A stretch of DNA of 37,252 nucleotides from Mycobacterium sp. E1747. Its GTDB lineage: Bacteria > Actinomycetota > Actinomycetes > Mycobacteriales > Mycobacteriaceae. How positions within the stretch are numbered: position 1 is the stretch's first letter; each line of letters begins with the position of its first letter. The position numbers were made by a program, and so were the translations under genes. The DNA is taken from contig NZ_LZJI01000001.1 of NCBI RefSeq assembly GCF_001667775.1, positions 1 through 37,252 of the forward strand, given 5' to 3'. The notes below the pieces were generated by a model. It was not told the origin of the DNA. It was given only the letters and a program-made list of their open reading frames with translations, and searched no databases. Of this stretch, positions 1 through 8,625 are shown in pieces.

Positions 1-102
1 GAGCTTCCGGCCGTCGTATTAACAGTCGGCGAACCCCACATCACCGAACACACGTAAGAGTCATCGCCCGCTCCCGCCCAGCATCTCGCGCCCCCCGCCC
101 GT

Positions 103-447
103 ATGGCGCCGGCCCAGCACGTCGAGCACCTCGCGCCGGCCCGCATGGCTCCCTCCGAGCAGGCCGCGCGTGCGGACTTGGGAGCCGGCCAGCACGTCTC
201 GCCTTCGCAGCTGGCGCCGACGGCGCCTCAGCACCGGATGCCGCTCGGAGCCGCGGACATCGCTCCGCGGCACATCGCGCCTGCCGAGTTGGCGCCGACC
301 GCCCCCCTCCGACTCGCGGCCGCCGTGCCCGCCGAGCAGGTCCTGCCCATGCACCTGCCGGCCGGCACGCCCGCCGAGCACGTCGTGCACGAGTACGCCG
401 CGTTCAAAGCTTCCGCCGGTGCGAAGCCGTTGCCGGCGCTGGCATAG
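103..447 (+). CDS. His/Met/Pro-rich low-complexity protein, unknown
   Basis: I do not recognise this protein. The frame is open from base 58, after a TAA at 55-57, and the first usable start is ATG 103 (114 aa). No convincing ribosome binding site precedes it. Third codon positions are almost all G or C, as in a real mycobacterial gene. The product is rich in Ala, Pro, His, Met, Gln and Glu and is built of a loose repeat such as [16 protein letters not shown] and PAEHVV, with no Cys, Trp or membrane segment. It ends 29 bp before the PPE start, the place where a PE gene normally sits in PE-PPE-esx-esx clusters, but it does not look like a PE domain. It could be a real small protein, the tail of a broken gene (the 18 codons before the TAA are also open), or non-coding. 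Confidence 0.4.
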   Translation: MAPAQHVEHLAPARMAPSEQAARADLGAGQHVSPSQLAPTAPQHRMPLGAADIAPRHIAPAELAPTAPLRLAAAVPAEQVLPMHLPAGTPAEHVVHEYAAFKASAGAKPLPALA

Positions 448-476
448 CGAAACGACATAAAGAGAGGAATGCAGTG

Positions 477-1583
477 ATGGATTTCGGTGCGATGCCCCCG
501 GAGATCAACTCCGGTCTGATGTACGCGGGACCCGGTCCAGCCTCGATGCTGGCGGCGGCGATGGCCTGGGAGGGACTTGCCGCGGATCTGCGGTCGGCAG
601 CGACGAGCTACGGGACCGTGATCCTGGAACTCACCGAGACCGGATGGCAGGGTCCCTCGTCGACGGCGATGGCGACCGCCGCGGCGCCCTACGTGGCCTG
701 GATGCACGCCACGGCCGCACAGGCCGAGCAGGCGGGGATGCAGGCGACCGCGGCAGCCGTCGCACACGAGGCGGCATTTGCGGCGACCGTGCCGCCGCCG
801 ATGATCGCCGCCAACCGCTCGTTGCTGATGCAGCTTGTCGCGACCAACTTTCTGGGGATCAACGCCGCGGCGATCGCGGCCACCGAGGCGCAGTACGGCG
901 AGATGTGGGCCCAAGATGCCATGGCCATGTACGCCTACGCCGGTTCGTCGGCGGCGGCGGCCATGCTGGCGCCGATGATGGTCGCCCCGCCCACCACCAA
1001 TCCCGGCGGCGTCGCGGCCAGCGCCGTGCCGGCGGGCGAGGCCAACATGCAGGGCGCCGTTCAGGCGGCGATGGGCCTACCCTCGACACTCAATTCGTCC
1101 GCGTCGTCGCTGGCGAGCGGCTTCCCGTCGGCGGTCAGCAGCTTCGCCGACCTGCTCGGTATGCCCTTCGGCCAGGGCGCCGGCGGCGCCGCATCGGCTG
1201 TGGGCGGGATGACTGCATCCAACGCCGGCTTCACGAACGCCATGCCCGCGTCCGGCGCCTTGTCCCCGGTGGGGATGCAGCGTTTCGTCCCCGCCCAGCC
1301 GCTGATGTCCACGCCCGCCAGGCTGGCGCCGGCGCGACTGATGCCGTCGGCCGCTATGGGCCAGGCGACTCCAGTCGGAGCTCTGTCGGTTCCGTCGAGC
1401 TGGACCCCGGCAACCCCGGAAGCCGCCGCGCCGGCCGGTGCTCCGCTGGCGGGTGCCGGCGCGGCGGCTCGAATGCTGAGGCCCCCGAGTAGCTCTGCCG
1501 CCCAAGTCGGCGGCATGGAGATGCGTGGATTCGGCGCCACCATGCCGGCTCCCGTGAGCGTATTGCCGCGCGTGGTCGGCTGA
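477..1583 (+). CDS. PPE family protein, SVP subgroup
   Basis: This is a 368-aa PPE protein. ATG 477 gives the classic start MDFGAMPPE with Pro-Pro-Glu at residues 7-9; a GTG one codon earlier is less likely. An AGAGAGGA ribosome binding site lies just upstream. The N-terminal ~180 residues form the helical PPE domain, including a WQG turn near residue 59. The C-terminal part is Ala/Pro/Met-rich and carries GALSVPSSW with the SVP signature at residues 304-306, which defines the PPE-SVP subgroup. Family members pair with PE proteins and leave through type VII secretion, mostly ESX-5, to the cell envelope. The position before an esxW/esxV pair matches PPE65 (Rv3621c) of M. tuberculosis, but no PE gene precedes it here, so its PE partner must be encoded elsewhere. 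Confidence 0.93.
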   Translation: MDFGAMPPEINSGLMYAGPGPASMLAAAMAWEGLAADLRSAATSYGTVILELTETGWQGPSSTAMATAAAPYVAWMHATAAQAEQAGMQATAAAVAHEAAFAATVPPPMIAANRSLLMQLVATNFLGINAAAIAATEAQYGEMWAQDAMAMYAYAGSSAAAAMLAPMMVAPPTTNPGGVAASAVPAGEANMQGAVQAAMGLPSTLNSSASSLASGFPSAVSSFADLLGMPFGQGAGGAASAVGGMTASNAGFTNAMPASGALSPVGMQRFVPAQPLMSTPARLAPARLMPSAAMGQATPVGALSVPSSWTPATPEAAAPAGAPLAGAGAAARMLRPPSSSAAQVGGMEMRGFGATMPAPVSVLPRVVG

Positions 1584-1660
1584 CGGAAAGGGGAGAGGAA
1601 ATCTCGGCGTACCGGTAACCAAACTGTAGAAGCAACAACCACTTTCGAAGGAGAAATGCA

Positions 1661-1957
1661 ATGACAGCACGATTCATGACCGATCCGCACGAAATGCGGG
1701 CGATGGCGGGCCGCTTCGAGGTGCACGCCCAGACCGTCGAGGACGAGGCCCGCAAGATGTGGGCGTCCTCGATGAACATCGCCGGCGCGGGCTGGAGCGG
1801 CCGGGCGCAGGCGGCCTCGTACGACACCATGGACCAGACGAATCAGGCGTTCCGCAACATCGTCAACATGCTGCACGGCGTGCGCGACGGGCTGGTTCGA
1901 GACGCCAACAACTACGAGCAGCAAGAGCAGGCTTCGCAGCAGATCCTGGGCAGCTAG
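1661..1957 (+). CDS. esxW: WXG100 protein, EsxJ/K/P/W (QILSS) type
   Basis: This 98-aa secreted protein belongs to the EsxJ/K/P/W group. ATG 1661 follows a strong GAAGGAG ribosome binding site. The sequence starts [13 protein letters not shown], has the WSG turn at residues 45-47 between two amphipathic helices, and near its C-terminus carries YEQQE, which fits the YxxxD/E type VII secretion signal. It ends in QQILGS, where the group usually has QQILSS. It should form a heterodimer with the next gene product and be exported by an ESX system; paralogues of this pair are linked to ESX-5. The symbol rests on position: in M. tuberculosis esxW and esxV lie beside Rv3618 and ephA, as here. Sequence alone cannot separate it from the near-identical paralogues. 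Confidence 0.93.
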   Translation: MTARFMTDPHEMRAMAGRFEVHAQTVEDEARKMWASSMNIAGAGWSGRAQAASYDTMDQTNQAFRNIVNMLHGVRDGLVRDANNYEQQEQASQQILGS

Positions 1958-1986
1958 CCCACCAACAAAACAGGAGACGAGCAACG

Positions 1987-2271
1987 ATGACAATCAACTA
2001 TCAATTCGGTGATGTCGACACGCACGGCGCCACCATCCGCGCGCAGGCAGCGTCGTTGGAGGCCGAACACCAGGCCATCGTGCGCGATGTGCTTGCCGCC
2101 GGGGACTTTTGGGGCGGCGCGGGGTCCGCGGCGTGCCAGGAGTTCATCATCGGGCTGGGCCGCAACTTCCAGGTGATCTACGAACAGGCCAACGCCCACG
2201 GGCAGAAGGTGCAAAGCGCCGGCAACAACATGGCCAGCACCGACAGCGCCGTCGGGTCCAGCTGGGCCTAG
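1987..2271 (+). CDS. esxV: WXG100 protein, EsxI/L/N/O/V (Mtb9.9) type
   Basis: This 94-aa protein is the partner of the preceding Esx protein. It starts 29 bp downstream after a CAGGAGA ribosome binding site at ATG 1987. It begins MTINYQFGDVD and has the WGG turn at residues 42-44. From memory it is nearly identical to the Mtb9.9 group of M. tuberculosis (EsxI, L, N, O, V), which are abundant T-cell antigens. It lacks the YxxxE tail; in such pairs the partner carries the secretion signal. The symbol follows synteny. The gene ends three bases before the converging dehydrogenase gene. Confidence 0.93.
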   Translation: MTINYQFGDVDTHGATIRAQAASLEAEHQAIVRDVLAAGDFWGGAGSAACQEFIIGLGRNFQVIYEQANAHGQKVQSAGNNMASTDSAVGSSWA

Positions 2272-2274
2272 GGC

Positions 2275-3288
2275 CTAAGGGGTGACGAGAACCTTGCAGT
2301 GTCGCTCGGGGTCGGCGAGGTCGTCGAAGGCCGCGCCGACCCCGTCCAGGCCTACCTCTCCGGTGATCAGCGGGCTGACATCGATATCGCCCTCGGCCAG
2401 TGCACGCAGCGAGTCGGTGAACTCCTCAGGGGTGTACGCGAGCACGAACTGCACGTTGATCTCTTTGGCGATCGCGAAGAACGGATGCACGGTGTCGGGC
2501 TGCATGCAAACGCCCGCGACCACCAGGCGAGTGCCGGGCCGGGCCCGGAGCAGCACGTCGTCGATGATCCCGGGCACGCCGACCGCCTCGAACACCACTG
2601 CGGCTTTGACGGAGTCGAATGGCGAACCCTGCGCCGCGTCCAGCGCCCGATGGGCGCCCATGGCGGTGGCCAGTTCCCGCCGCTTCGGCGAAAAATCAGA
2701 TGCCACAACATTTTCCACGCCGCGTGCGCGCAGAGCCGCAATGATCGCGATGCCGATCGGGCCGCAACCGATGACCAGGGCCGTCTCGCCGGGGGCGATG
2801 TTGGACTTGTTGACGGCGTGCAACCCCACCGCCATGGGTTCGGTCAGCGCGGCATGTTTGAAGTCCAAGCCGTTGGGGATCGGTAGCAGCAGCGGCGCCG
2901 ACAGCAACATGCGTTCGGCGTAACCGCCGATTGTGCTGTTGCTGTAGACGATCGGCTCGGCACCCTTGGCCGACAACAGCACCGGGAGCGAGGTGACCAG
3001 CGTTCCAGGCGGGTGGGTATCCGTGTCGGGGCCCGCCTCGAGCACCTCGGCGCTGAACTCGTGGCCCATGAAAACGTCGTGGTCGAGGTCGACGTGCATG
3101 CCGCCCCGGCCGCCGGCCACCCGATCGCTCATCGCCAGCACCTGCGCGCCGTGGGCGGCGAAATGCAAGTCCGAGCCGCAGATCCCGCATGCCCGCACTC
3201 CGACGAGTACCTGCCCTGCCATCGGTACGGGATCCGGCACGTCGTCCCGGTAGACCATCCGGCCGTTGCGCAATACCGCAGCGCGCAT
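2275..3288 (-). CDS. Zinc-type medium-chain alcohol dehydrogenase
   Basis: This is a 337-aa medium-chain dehydrogenase/reductase. The GroES-like N-terminal domain has a catalytic-zinc motif CGICGSD (Cys37) and GHE (His76, Glu77). The Rossmann domain carries GCGPIG at residues 174-179, which would bind NAD(P). The loop around residues 92-120 holds none of the four cysteines of the structural zinc site found in many alcohol dehydrogenases, so only the catalytic zinc is expected. The start ATG overlaps the monooxygenase stop by one base (TGATG), so the gene is the last of an ephA-monooxygenase-dehydrogenase operon. The likely job is oxidation of a hydroxylated or diol product made upstream, but the substrate is not known. 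M. tuberculosis has no gene in this gap, as far as I recall. Confidence 0.85.
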   Translation of the reverse strand: MRAAVLRNGRMVYRDDVPDPVPMAGQVLVGVRACGICGSDLHFAAHGAQVLAMSDRVAGGRGGMHVDLDHDVFMGHEFSAEVLEAGPDTDTHPPGTLVTSLPVLLSAKGAEPIVYSNSTIGGYAERMLLSAPLLLPIPNGLDFKHAALTEPMAVGLHAVNKSNIAPGETALVIGCGPIGIAIIAALRARGVENVVASDFSPKRRELATAMGAHRALDAAQGSPFDSVKAAVVFEAVGVPGIIDDVLLRARPGTRLVVAGVCMQPDTVHPFFAIAKEINVQFVLAYTPEEFTDSLRALAEGDIDVSPLITGEVGLDGVGAAFDDLADPERHCKVLVTP

Positions 3289-4475
3289 CAGCTCTTCACG
3301 CCCTTCTGTTCGTCGACATGCTCGGAGATGGCTTTCACCACGGCCTCGCCGGCTCGGCCGATCAGCTGATCGCGATGGCCCTTGGCCCAGTCGTGCGACG
3401 AGCGCGACGCTTCGAGCTGTCCCTTGAAATGGGGAATCACCTTGCGCGCCATCAAGTCATAGCAGTGATAGGTCGCCTCGGGGGAGGCCCAGTCGTGACC
3501 GAGCATCAGCAACGTGCCGAACCCGCCGGAGCGCTCGAGTAGGTCTTCTATGTGGGCGATGGCATCGTCGGGCGTGCCGATGCAGCAGTTGCCCGTGGCT
3601 GCGTAGTCCTCGACGAACTCGTGCGGTGACTGGGCACCCTCGACGGAGTTGGCCAACGGTACGAACCCCGCCGCGCCGAAGTAATTGGCGAAGTCCTGCA
3701 AACCGTAAGTGCAGTCGTCGATCGCCTTCTCGCGACTGTCCGCGATGTGCATGATGCTCAGTACGCGCCAGTCGGCCCGATCCGGCTCGTCGCGGCCGAC
3801 TTTGGCGGCCTGTTCGCGTACCACGTCCCAGGTGGTTTCCAGGGCGGCAAAGCCGCCCGGCACCGACATCGACAACGACAGCAATGACGTGCCCAATGCG
3901 CCCGCCAGCCGCGGCCCAGACGGCGAAATCATTGCCGCCGTGGAGATCTCCGGGTGGGGCCAGGTGTAGGGCCGGATGTGCAGTTGCGCCTCGCGCAACG
4001 TGAACCAGTCGGTGTGGCGGTCGATCCGCTCCGACGGGCCGGCCCGGAACAACGCGAGTATCGCCTCGAGCGACTCCTGCATCATGTGCCGTTGATCAAC
4101 CGGATCGATGCCCATCATGTAGGCGTCCGACGGCAGGGCGCCGGGGCCGGCGCCGAACATCACCCGGCCGCGGGTGAGGTGGTCGAGCAGCACCCACCGA
4201 TCGGCCACCATAAGCGGATGGTGGTATGGCAGCGAGACCACTCCCGTGCCCAACCGGATGTGCTTCGTTCGCTCCGCGGCAGCCGCGATGAACACCTCCG
4301 GGCAGGCGATCAGCTCGTAGCCACCGGAGTGGTGTTCGCCGAACCACGCCTCGTCAAAGCCGAGCCGGTCCAAGGCGACGACGCGCTCCATGTCGTATTC
4401 CAAAGCCAGCGTTGGTGATTGGCCGATCGGGTGAAAAGGCGTGATGAAGACACCGAACCGCAAAGGGGCATTCAT
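3288..4475 (-). CDS. Luciferase-like flavin monooxygenase (Rv3618-type)
   Basis: This 395-aa protein is of the bacterial luciferase-like monooxygenase superfamily, a TIM-barrel fold that uses reduced FMN or F420 and O2. Family marks include FGVFITPFHP at the start, GFDEAWFGEHH near residue 40, IRLGTGV near 75 and GRVMFGAGPGALPSDAYMMG near 105-125. It is the likely orthologue of Rv3618, next to ephA in M. tuberculosis. Its ATG overlaps the ephA stop by four bases (ATGA), and its stop overlaps the dehydrogenase start by one base, so the three are translationally coupled. The substrate is unknown; with a hydrolase and a dehydrogenase beside it, a catabolic or lipid-modifying path is plausible. 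Confidence 0.88.
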   Translation of the reverse strand: MNAPLRFGVFITPFHPIGQSPTLALEYDMERVVALDRLGFDEAWFGEHHSGGYELIACPEVFIAAAAERTKHIRLGTGVVSLPYHHPLMVADRWVLLDHLTRGRVMFGAGPGALPSDAYMMGIDPVDQRHMMQESLEAILALFRAGPSERIDRHTDWFTLREAQLHIRPYTWPHPEISTAAMISPSGPRLAGALGTSLLSLSMSVPGGFAALETTWDVVREQAAKVGRDEPDRADWRVLSIMHIADSREKAIDDCTYGLQDFANYFGAAGFVPLANSVEGAQSPHEFVEDYAATGNCCIGTPDDAIAHIEDLLERSGGFGTLLMLGHDWASPEATYHCYDLMARKVIPHFKGQLEASRSSHDWAKGHRDQLIGRAGEAVVKAISEHVDEQKGVKS

Positions 4476-5443
4476 CGCAGCTCCAATCCGTTGAGGAAGT
4501 CCAATAAAGCCGAGTTCACCTCGTCCGGCCGTTCCTGCTGCAGCCAGTGCCCTGCGTCGCCGATCATCACCTGTTGGTAGGGGCCGGTGATCAACTCCGC
4601 TGCGCGGTCGGCGCGGGTGAACGTCAGCACCGGATCGGCGGTTCCGCCGATAAAGAGTGCCGGCACAGTAATTTTGGCGTCAGCCAGCTCTGGCGTGGTC
4701 TCCCAGTTATGGTCGAAGTTGCGGTACCAGTTCAGGCCGCCGGTGAACCCGGTGCGGGAGAACTCGCTGATGTAGTGGTCGAGCTCGTCCTGGCTGAGCC
4801 AGTCGGGCAGCCGCTCTGGCTCGGGAAGGCGATCGATAAAGCCTTCGTCCCCGGGCGCCACCATGCGCGCCGCGGAGAGCGGGTCACCCGACGTGCGCAG
4901 GCCGCCGAGCATCCTGCGTATCGTGCGCGCGGGGTCACTGTTGAGTTCCGCGTCGGCGACGCCCGGTTCCTGGAAGTACAGGATGTAAAAGAACTTGTCG
5001 CCGAGCATCTTGCGCCACGCCCTCGTCGGCGCCACGTGTGAGCGTGGCACGGCCGGGACGCTGAGCGCAGCGACGGCCGCAACCCGATCCGGATGCAGCA
5101 GCGGCGCATTCCACACGACGGCTGCGCCCCAATCGTGTCCGACCCAGACCGCACGCTCGGCGCCGACGTCGTCGAGCAGGCCGACCAGGTCGGCCGTCAG
5201 GTGGTGGATGTCGTAAGCCTCGATCGGTTCGGGACGGGAGGAGCCGCCGTAACCACGCTGATCCGGTGCCAGCACGTGGTAGCCCGCCTCGGCGAGCACC
5301 GGGATCTGGTGGCGCCACGAATAGGCCAACTCGGGAAAGCCGTGGGCCAAAATCACCACGGGTGCGCCGCGGTCGCCCGCCTCGACGACCCGCAGCCGCA
5401 CACCGTTGGTTTCTACTAACCGTTCGGTTGAGTTGAGCACCAT
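4472..5443 (-). CDS. ephA: Epoxide hydrolase EphA
   Basis: This alpha/beta-hydrolase opens epoxides to diols. I chose ATG 5443 (323 aa, MVLNSTERLVETNGVRL), which fits the ~322-aa M. tuberculosis EphA; a longer frame back to 5575 would overlap the divergent VOC gene. Visible motifs are HGFPE (oxyanion hole), GHDWGAAVVW with the nucleophile Asp, YDIHHLTADL, and the C-terminal GHWLQQERP with the catalytic His. Two Tyr that polarise the epoxide are likely present in the cap (FFYILYFQEPG, NWYRNFD). It is first in the minus-strand operon with the monooxygenase and dehydrogenase. The ribosome binding site is weak. Unlike in M. tuberculosis, espACD does not lie upstream of it. Confidence 0.92.
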   Translation of the reverse strand: MVLNSTERLVETNGVRLRVVEAGDRGAPVVILAHGFPELAYSWRHQIPVLAEAGYHVLAPDQRGYGGSSRPEPIEAYDIHHLTADLVGLLDDVGAERAVWVGHDWGAAVVWNAPLLHPDRVAAVAALSVPAVPRSHVAPTRAWRKMLGDKFFYILYFQEPGVADAELNSDPARTIRRMLGGLRTSGDPLSAARMVAPGDEGFIDRLPEPERLPDWLSQDELDHYISEFSRTGFTGGLNWYRNFDHNWETTPELADAKITVPALFIGGTADPVLTFTRADRAAELITGPYQQVMIGDAGHWLQQERPDEVNSALLDFLNGLELR

Positions 5444-5573
5444 GCCACCAAAGCACACCCCCTCCGGGGCTGAGAAGTATTCACGTTGATTGCGAATAGC
5501 ATTCCGACGGCTTTGGTCGCCTGGTAGATATCGCCGTGAAGGCCCGGGCATTTCTTGGAAAGCAGGTGGACCC
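5444..5573. promoter_or_regulatory. Divergent promoter region, ephA / VOC gene
   Basis: This 130-bp gap separates two divergent starts, ephA leftward and the VOC gene rightward, so it should hold both promoters. It is less GC-rich than its flanks near 5480-5530. I could not pick a convincing -35/-10 pair or operator. AGGTGGA just before ATG 5574 is the VOC ribosome binding site. Confidence 0.45.
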
Positions 5574-5990
5574 ATGAGACGGCTCGACCATGTCGTCCTC
5601 TGGACGAAAGATCCGCGTGCCTCGATGGATTTCTATATCCGGGTGGTCGGGTTGGAGCCGGTCCGGTTCGCCGAGTTCGAGGCCGGCGACGCGCCGTTCC
5701 CGAGCGTGCGGGTGTGCGAAGACTCCATCATCGACTTGTTGCCGGTTGCCAACGTCGCCGGCACCGAGGCGCTGACTCGGGCGGACGGCAGCGCCGGCCA
5801 CCCGGTGAACCACGTCTGCCTGGCGCTGTCGAAGTCCGAATACGACGCGCTCGACCAACGCCTGCAAGGCGAGGGCCTGGACACGAGCGCTCGGCTGAGC
5901 CCCACTTTCGGGGCCCGTGGGTGGGCGCCGCAGGCGTACTACTTCACCGATCCGGACGGCAACGTGATCGAGGCCCGCTATTACGAGTGA
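5574..5990 (+). CDS. Glyoxalase/VOC superfamily protein
   Basis: This 138-aa protein has one vicinal-oxygen-chelate unit pair. ATG 5574 follows AGGTGGA and gives MRRLDHVVLW, a typical first strand with a metal-ligand His at residue 6; a longer frame from 5490 has no better start. Other family marks are SMDFYIRVVGLEPVRF, HPVNHVCLAL with a second His, and FTDPDGNVIEARYYE with the C-terminal Glu ligand. Proteins of this kind include glyoxalases, dioxygenases and resistance proteins; the substrate cannot be told here. It is divergent from ephA and stands where M. tuberculosis carries espACD. Confidence 0.85.
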   Translation: MRRLDHVVLWTKDPRASMDFYIRVVGLEPVRFAEFEAGDAPFPSVRVCEDSIIDLLPVANVAGTEALTRADGSAGHPVNHVCLALSKSEYDALDQRLQGEGLDTSARLSPTFGARGWAPQAYYFTDPDGNVIEARYYE

Positions 5991-6023
5991 TCCAGCTCGC
6001 GACGGATGCGCTGGCCACCGAAC

Positions 6024-6069
6024 GTCACGCTGGCGTGACTGCTGCAGGCCACCGTCGCGCTGGCGTGAC
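6024..6069. repeat. Two tandem GTCACGC/GCGTGAC inverted repeats
   Basis: Downstream of the VOC gene lie a perfect inverted repeat, GTCACGC-TG-GCGTGAC at 6024-6039, and a near copy, GTCGCGC-TG-GCGTGAC at 6054-6069, 30 bp apart. Both are preceded by CCACCG. They could act as transcript-end hairpins or be an interspersed palindromic element. There is no T-tract after them. Confidence 0.55.
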
Positions 6070-6124
6070 GCTCGGCGTGCCCGGAGGGAACCCCTAGTCG
6101 TTATATCGACAGGGCGGTGGCAGA

Positions 6125-6142
6125 TCGTGGCGATCGCCACGA
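6125..6142. promoter_or_regulatory. Perfect 18-bp palindrome upstream of ftsH
   Basis: TCGTGGCGA followed directly by TCGCCACGA forms a perfect 18-bp dyad 68 bp before the ftsH start. It lies in the ftsH promoter region, so a dimeric regulator is a fair guess. I cannot match it with certainty to a known operator; the -10/-35 elements nearby are not clear. Confidence 0.45.
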
Positions 6143-6210
6143 GCGGTAACCTGGACATTTCTAGCTGCGTGAATATCGGGGAAGGACCTGGCCACCAAGG
6201 CCGATGATTG

Positions 6211-8610
6211 ATGAACCGGAAAAACGTTATCCGCACCATCACGGCGATCGCCGTCGTGGTGCTGCTCGGTTGGTCGTTCTTCTATTTCAGCGACGACACC
6301 CGCGGCTATAAACCCGTCGACACGTCGGTGGCGGTGGCGCAGATCAACGGCGACAACGTCAAGAGCGCTCAGATCGACGATCGCGAGCAGCAGCTGCGGT
6401 TGACCCTGAAGAAGGGCAACAACGACACCGACAAATCCGACAAGGTCATCACCAAATACCCGAGCGGGTACGCGGTCGACCTGTTCAACGCGCTGAGCGC
6501 CAAGAACGCGAAGGTCAGCACGGTCGTCAACCAGGGCAGCATCCTGGGCGAGCTGCTCGTCTACGTGTTGCCGCTGCTGTTGCTGGTGGGCCTATTCGTC
6601 ATGTTCTCCCGCATGCAGGGCGGGGCGCGGATGGGCTTCGGCTTCGGCAAGTCGCGCGCCAAGATGCTCAACAAGGACATGCCCAAGACCACGTTCGCCG
6701 ACGTAGCGGGCGTCGACGAGGCGGTCGAAGAGCTCTACGAGATCAAGGACTTCCTGCAGAATCCCGGTCGCTATCAGGCGCTGGGCGCCAAGATCCCCAA
6801 GGGCGTGCTGCTCTACGGCCCGCCCGGGACGGGCAAGACGCTGCTGGCGCGCGCGGTCGCCGGTGAGGCCGGGGTGCCGTTCTTCACCATCTCCGGCTCC
6901 GACTTCGTCGAGATGTTCGTCGGGGTGGGCGCATCGCGGGTGCGCGACCTGTTCGAGCAGGCCAAACAGAACAACCCGTGCATCATCTTCGTCGACGAGA
7001 TCGACGCGGTGGGCCGCCAGCGCGGCGCCGGCCTCGGCGGCGGCCACGACGAGCGCGAGCAAACGCTGAACCAGCTGCTGGTGGAGATGGACGGCTTCGA
7101 CCCACGCGCCGGTGTCATCCTGATCGCCGCCACCAACCGGCCCGACATTCTGGACCCCGCGTTGCTGCGGCCGGGCCGCTTCGACCGGCAGATCCCGGTG
7201 TCCAACCCCGACCTGGCGGGCCGCCGCGCGGTGCTGGAAGTGCACTCGAAGGGCAAGCCGATCGGCCCGGACGCCGACCTCGCCGGGCTGGCCAAGCGCA
7301 CGGTCGGCATGACCGGCGCCGACCTGGCCAACGTCATCAACGAGGCGGCGCTGCTGACCGCCCGGGAGAACGGCACCGTCATCACCGGCGCCGCGCTCGA
7401 AGAGGCGGTGGACCGGGTGATCGGCGGCCCCCGGCGCAAGGGCCGGATCATCAGCGAGCAGGAAAAGAAGATCACCGCCTACCACGAGGGCGGGCACACC
7501 CTGGCGGCTTGGGCGATGCCGGACATCGAGCCGATCTACAAAGTGACCATCCTCGCGCGCGGGCGTACCGGCGGCCACGCGGTCGCGGTGCCCGAGGAGG
7601 ACAAGGGTCTGCGGACCCGCTCGGAGATGATCGCGCAACTGGTGTTCGCGATGGGCGGACGCGCCGCGGAGGAACTGGTGTTCCGGGAGCCGACGACGGG
7701 CGCGGTGTCCGACATCGAGCAGGCCACCAAGGTGGCCCGCGCGATGGTCACCGAATTCGGCATGAGTTCCAAGTTGGGCGCGGTCAAGTACGGCACCGAA
7801 CACGGCGACCCCTTCCTGGGCCGCACAATGGGGACGCAGGCCGACTACTCGCACGAGGTCGCCCGCGACATCGACGACGAGATCCGCAAGCTGATCGAGG
7901 CGGCTCACACCGAGGCGTGGGAGATCCTCACCGAATACCGTGACGTGCTCGACACCCTGGCCGGGCAGCTCCTGGAGAAGGAAACGCTGCACCGCGCCGA
8001 GCTCGAGGGCATCTTCGCCGACGTCGAAAAGCGGCCTCGGCTCACCATGTTCGACGACTTCGGGGGCCGCATCCCGTCGGACAAGCCGCCGATCAAGACG
8101 CCCGGCGAGCTGGCGATGGAGCGCGGCGAGCCGTGGCCGCCGCCGGTCCCCGAGCCGGCGTTCAAGGCGGCCATCGCACGGGCCAGTCAGGCGGCTGCGG
8201 CCGCGGGAGCGGAAGCCGACCGAAACAACAACGGCGGCAATGGTTCTCAGGGATCCGGCCACCGGCCGGGCGCGGCGCACGCCCCCACCCAGCCGGACTA
8301 CGGCGCGCCGGCCGGCTGGCACGCGCCGGGGTGGCCGCCCCAGGACCAGCAGCCGAATTACTGGTATCCGCCGCCGCAGGCGCCACAGCAGCCGTACTGG
8401 CCGCAGCCGGCGGGGCACTACCCGGGCTATCCGGGGCAGCAGGGCCACCCGGGCCAGCAGGCCCACCCCGGTCAGCAGGGTCAGGCGCAGCCCCCTTACC
8501 CACCGTATCCGCCCTACCCGCCGCCGAGTCTGCCCGACCCGGACGGTGCACGGTCTCCCGACCAGCAGGACGACGACGTAAGCCGGTCCAATCCGCCGGC
8601 TCACGGCTGA
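6211..8610 (+). CDS. ftsH: ATP-dependent zinc metalloprotease FtsH
   Basis: FtsH is a membrane-anchored hexameric AAA+ protease that degrades misfolded or unassembled membrane proteins. ATG 6211 (799 aa) fits the family start MNRKNV; a TTG one codon upstream is unlikely. Membrane helices lie at about residues 7-25 and 112-132 with the periplasmic part between. Walker A GPPGTGKT is at 203-210, followed by Walker B (IIFVDEIDA), the second region of homology ([21 protein letters not shown]) and the zinc site HEGGH at 425-429. The last ~160 residues are a Gly/Pro/Gln/Tyr-rich tail with GHPGQQ-type repeats and PPYPPY runs, longer than in the ~760-aa M. tuberculosis protein. It heads the stretch leading to the folate genes, 15 bp before folE. 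Confidence 0.97.
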   Translation: MNRKNVIRTITAIAVVVLLGWSFFYFSDDTRGYKPVDTSVAVAQINGDNVKSAQIDDREQQLRLTLKKGNNDTDKSDKVITKYPSGYAVDLFNALSAKNAKVSTVVNQGSILGELLVYVLPLLLLVGLFVMFSRMQGGARMGFGFGKSRAKMLNKDMPKTTFADVAGVDEAVEELYEIKDFLQNPGRYQALGAKIPKGVLLYGPPGTGKTLLARAVAGEAGVPFFTISGSDFVEMFVGVGASRVRDLFEQAKQNNPCIIFVDEIDAVGRQRGAGLGGGHDEREQTLNQLLVEMDGFDPRAGVILIAATNRPDILDPALLRPGRFDRQIPVSNPDLAGRRAVLEVHSKGKPIGPDADLAGLAKRTVGMTGADLANVINEAALLTARENGTVITGAALEEAVDRVIGGPRRKGRIISEQEKKITAYHEGGHTLAAWAMPDIEPIYKVTILARGRTGGHAVAVPEEDKGLRTRSEMIAQLVFAMGGRAAEELVFREPTTGAVSDIEQATKVARAMVTEFGMSSKLGAVKYGTEHGDPFLGRTMGTQADYSHEVARDIDDEIRKLIEAAHTEAWEILTEYRDVLDTLAGQLLEKETLHRAELEGIFADVEKRPRLTMFDDFGGRIPSDKPPIKTPGELAMERGEPWPPPVPEPAFKAAIARASQAAAAAGAEADRNNNGGNGSQGSGHRPGAAHAPTQPDYGAPAGWHAPGWPPQDQQPNYWYPPPQAPQQPYWPQPAGHYPGYPGQQGHPGQQAHPGQQGQAQPPYPPYPPYPPPSLPDPDGARSPDQQDDDVSRSNPPAHG

Positions 8611-8625
8611 CGAACGGAGGATTCG

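Noticed and set aside
3..476. Open frame that would extend the PPE protein upstream to the start of the window.
   Set aside because: The upstream part is Arg/Ala/Gly shadow sequence; PPE proteins start right at MDF...PPE with a ribosome binding site, as at 477.
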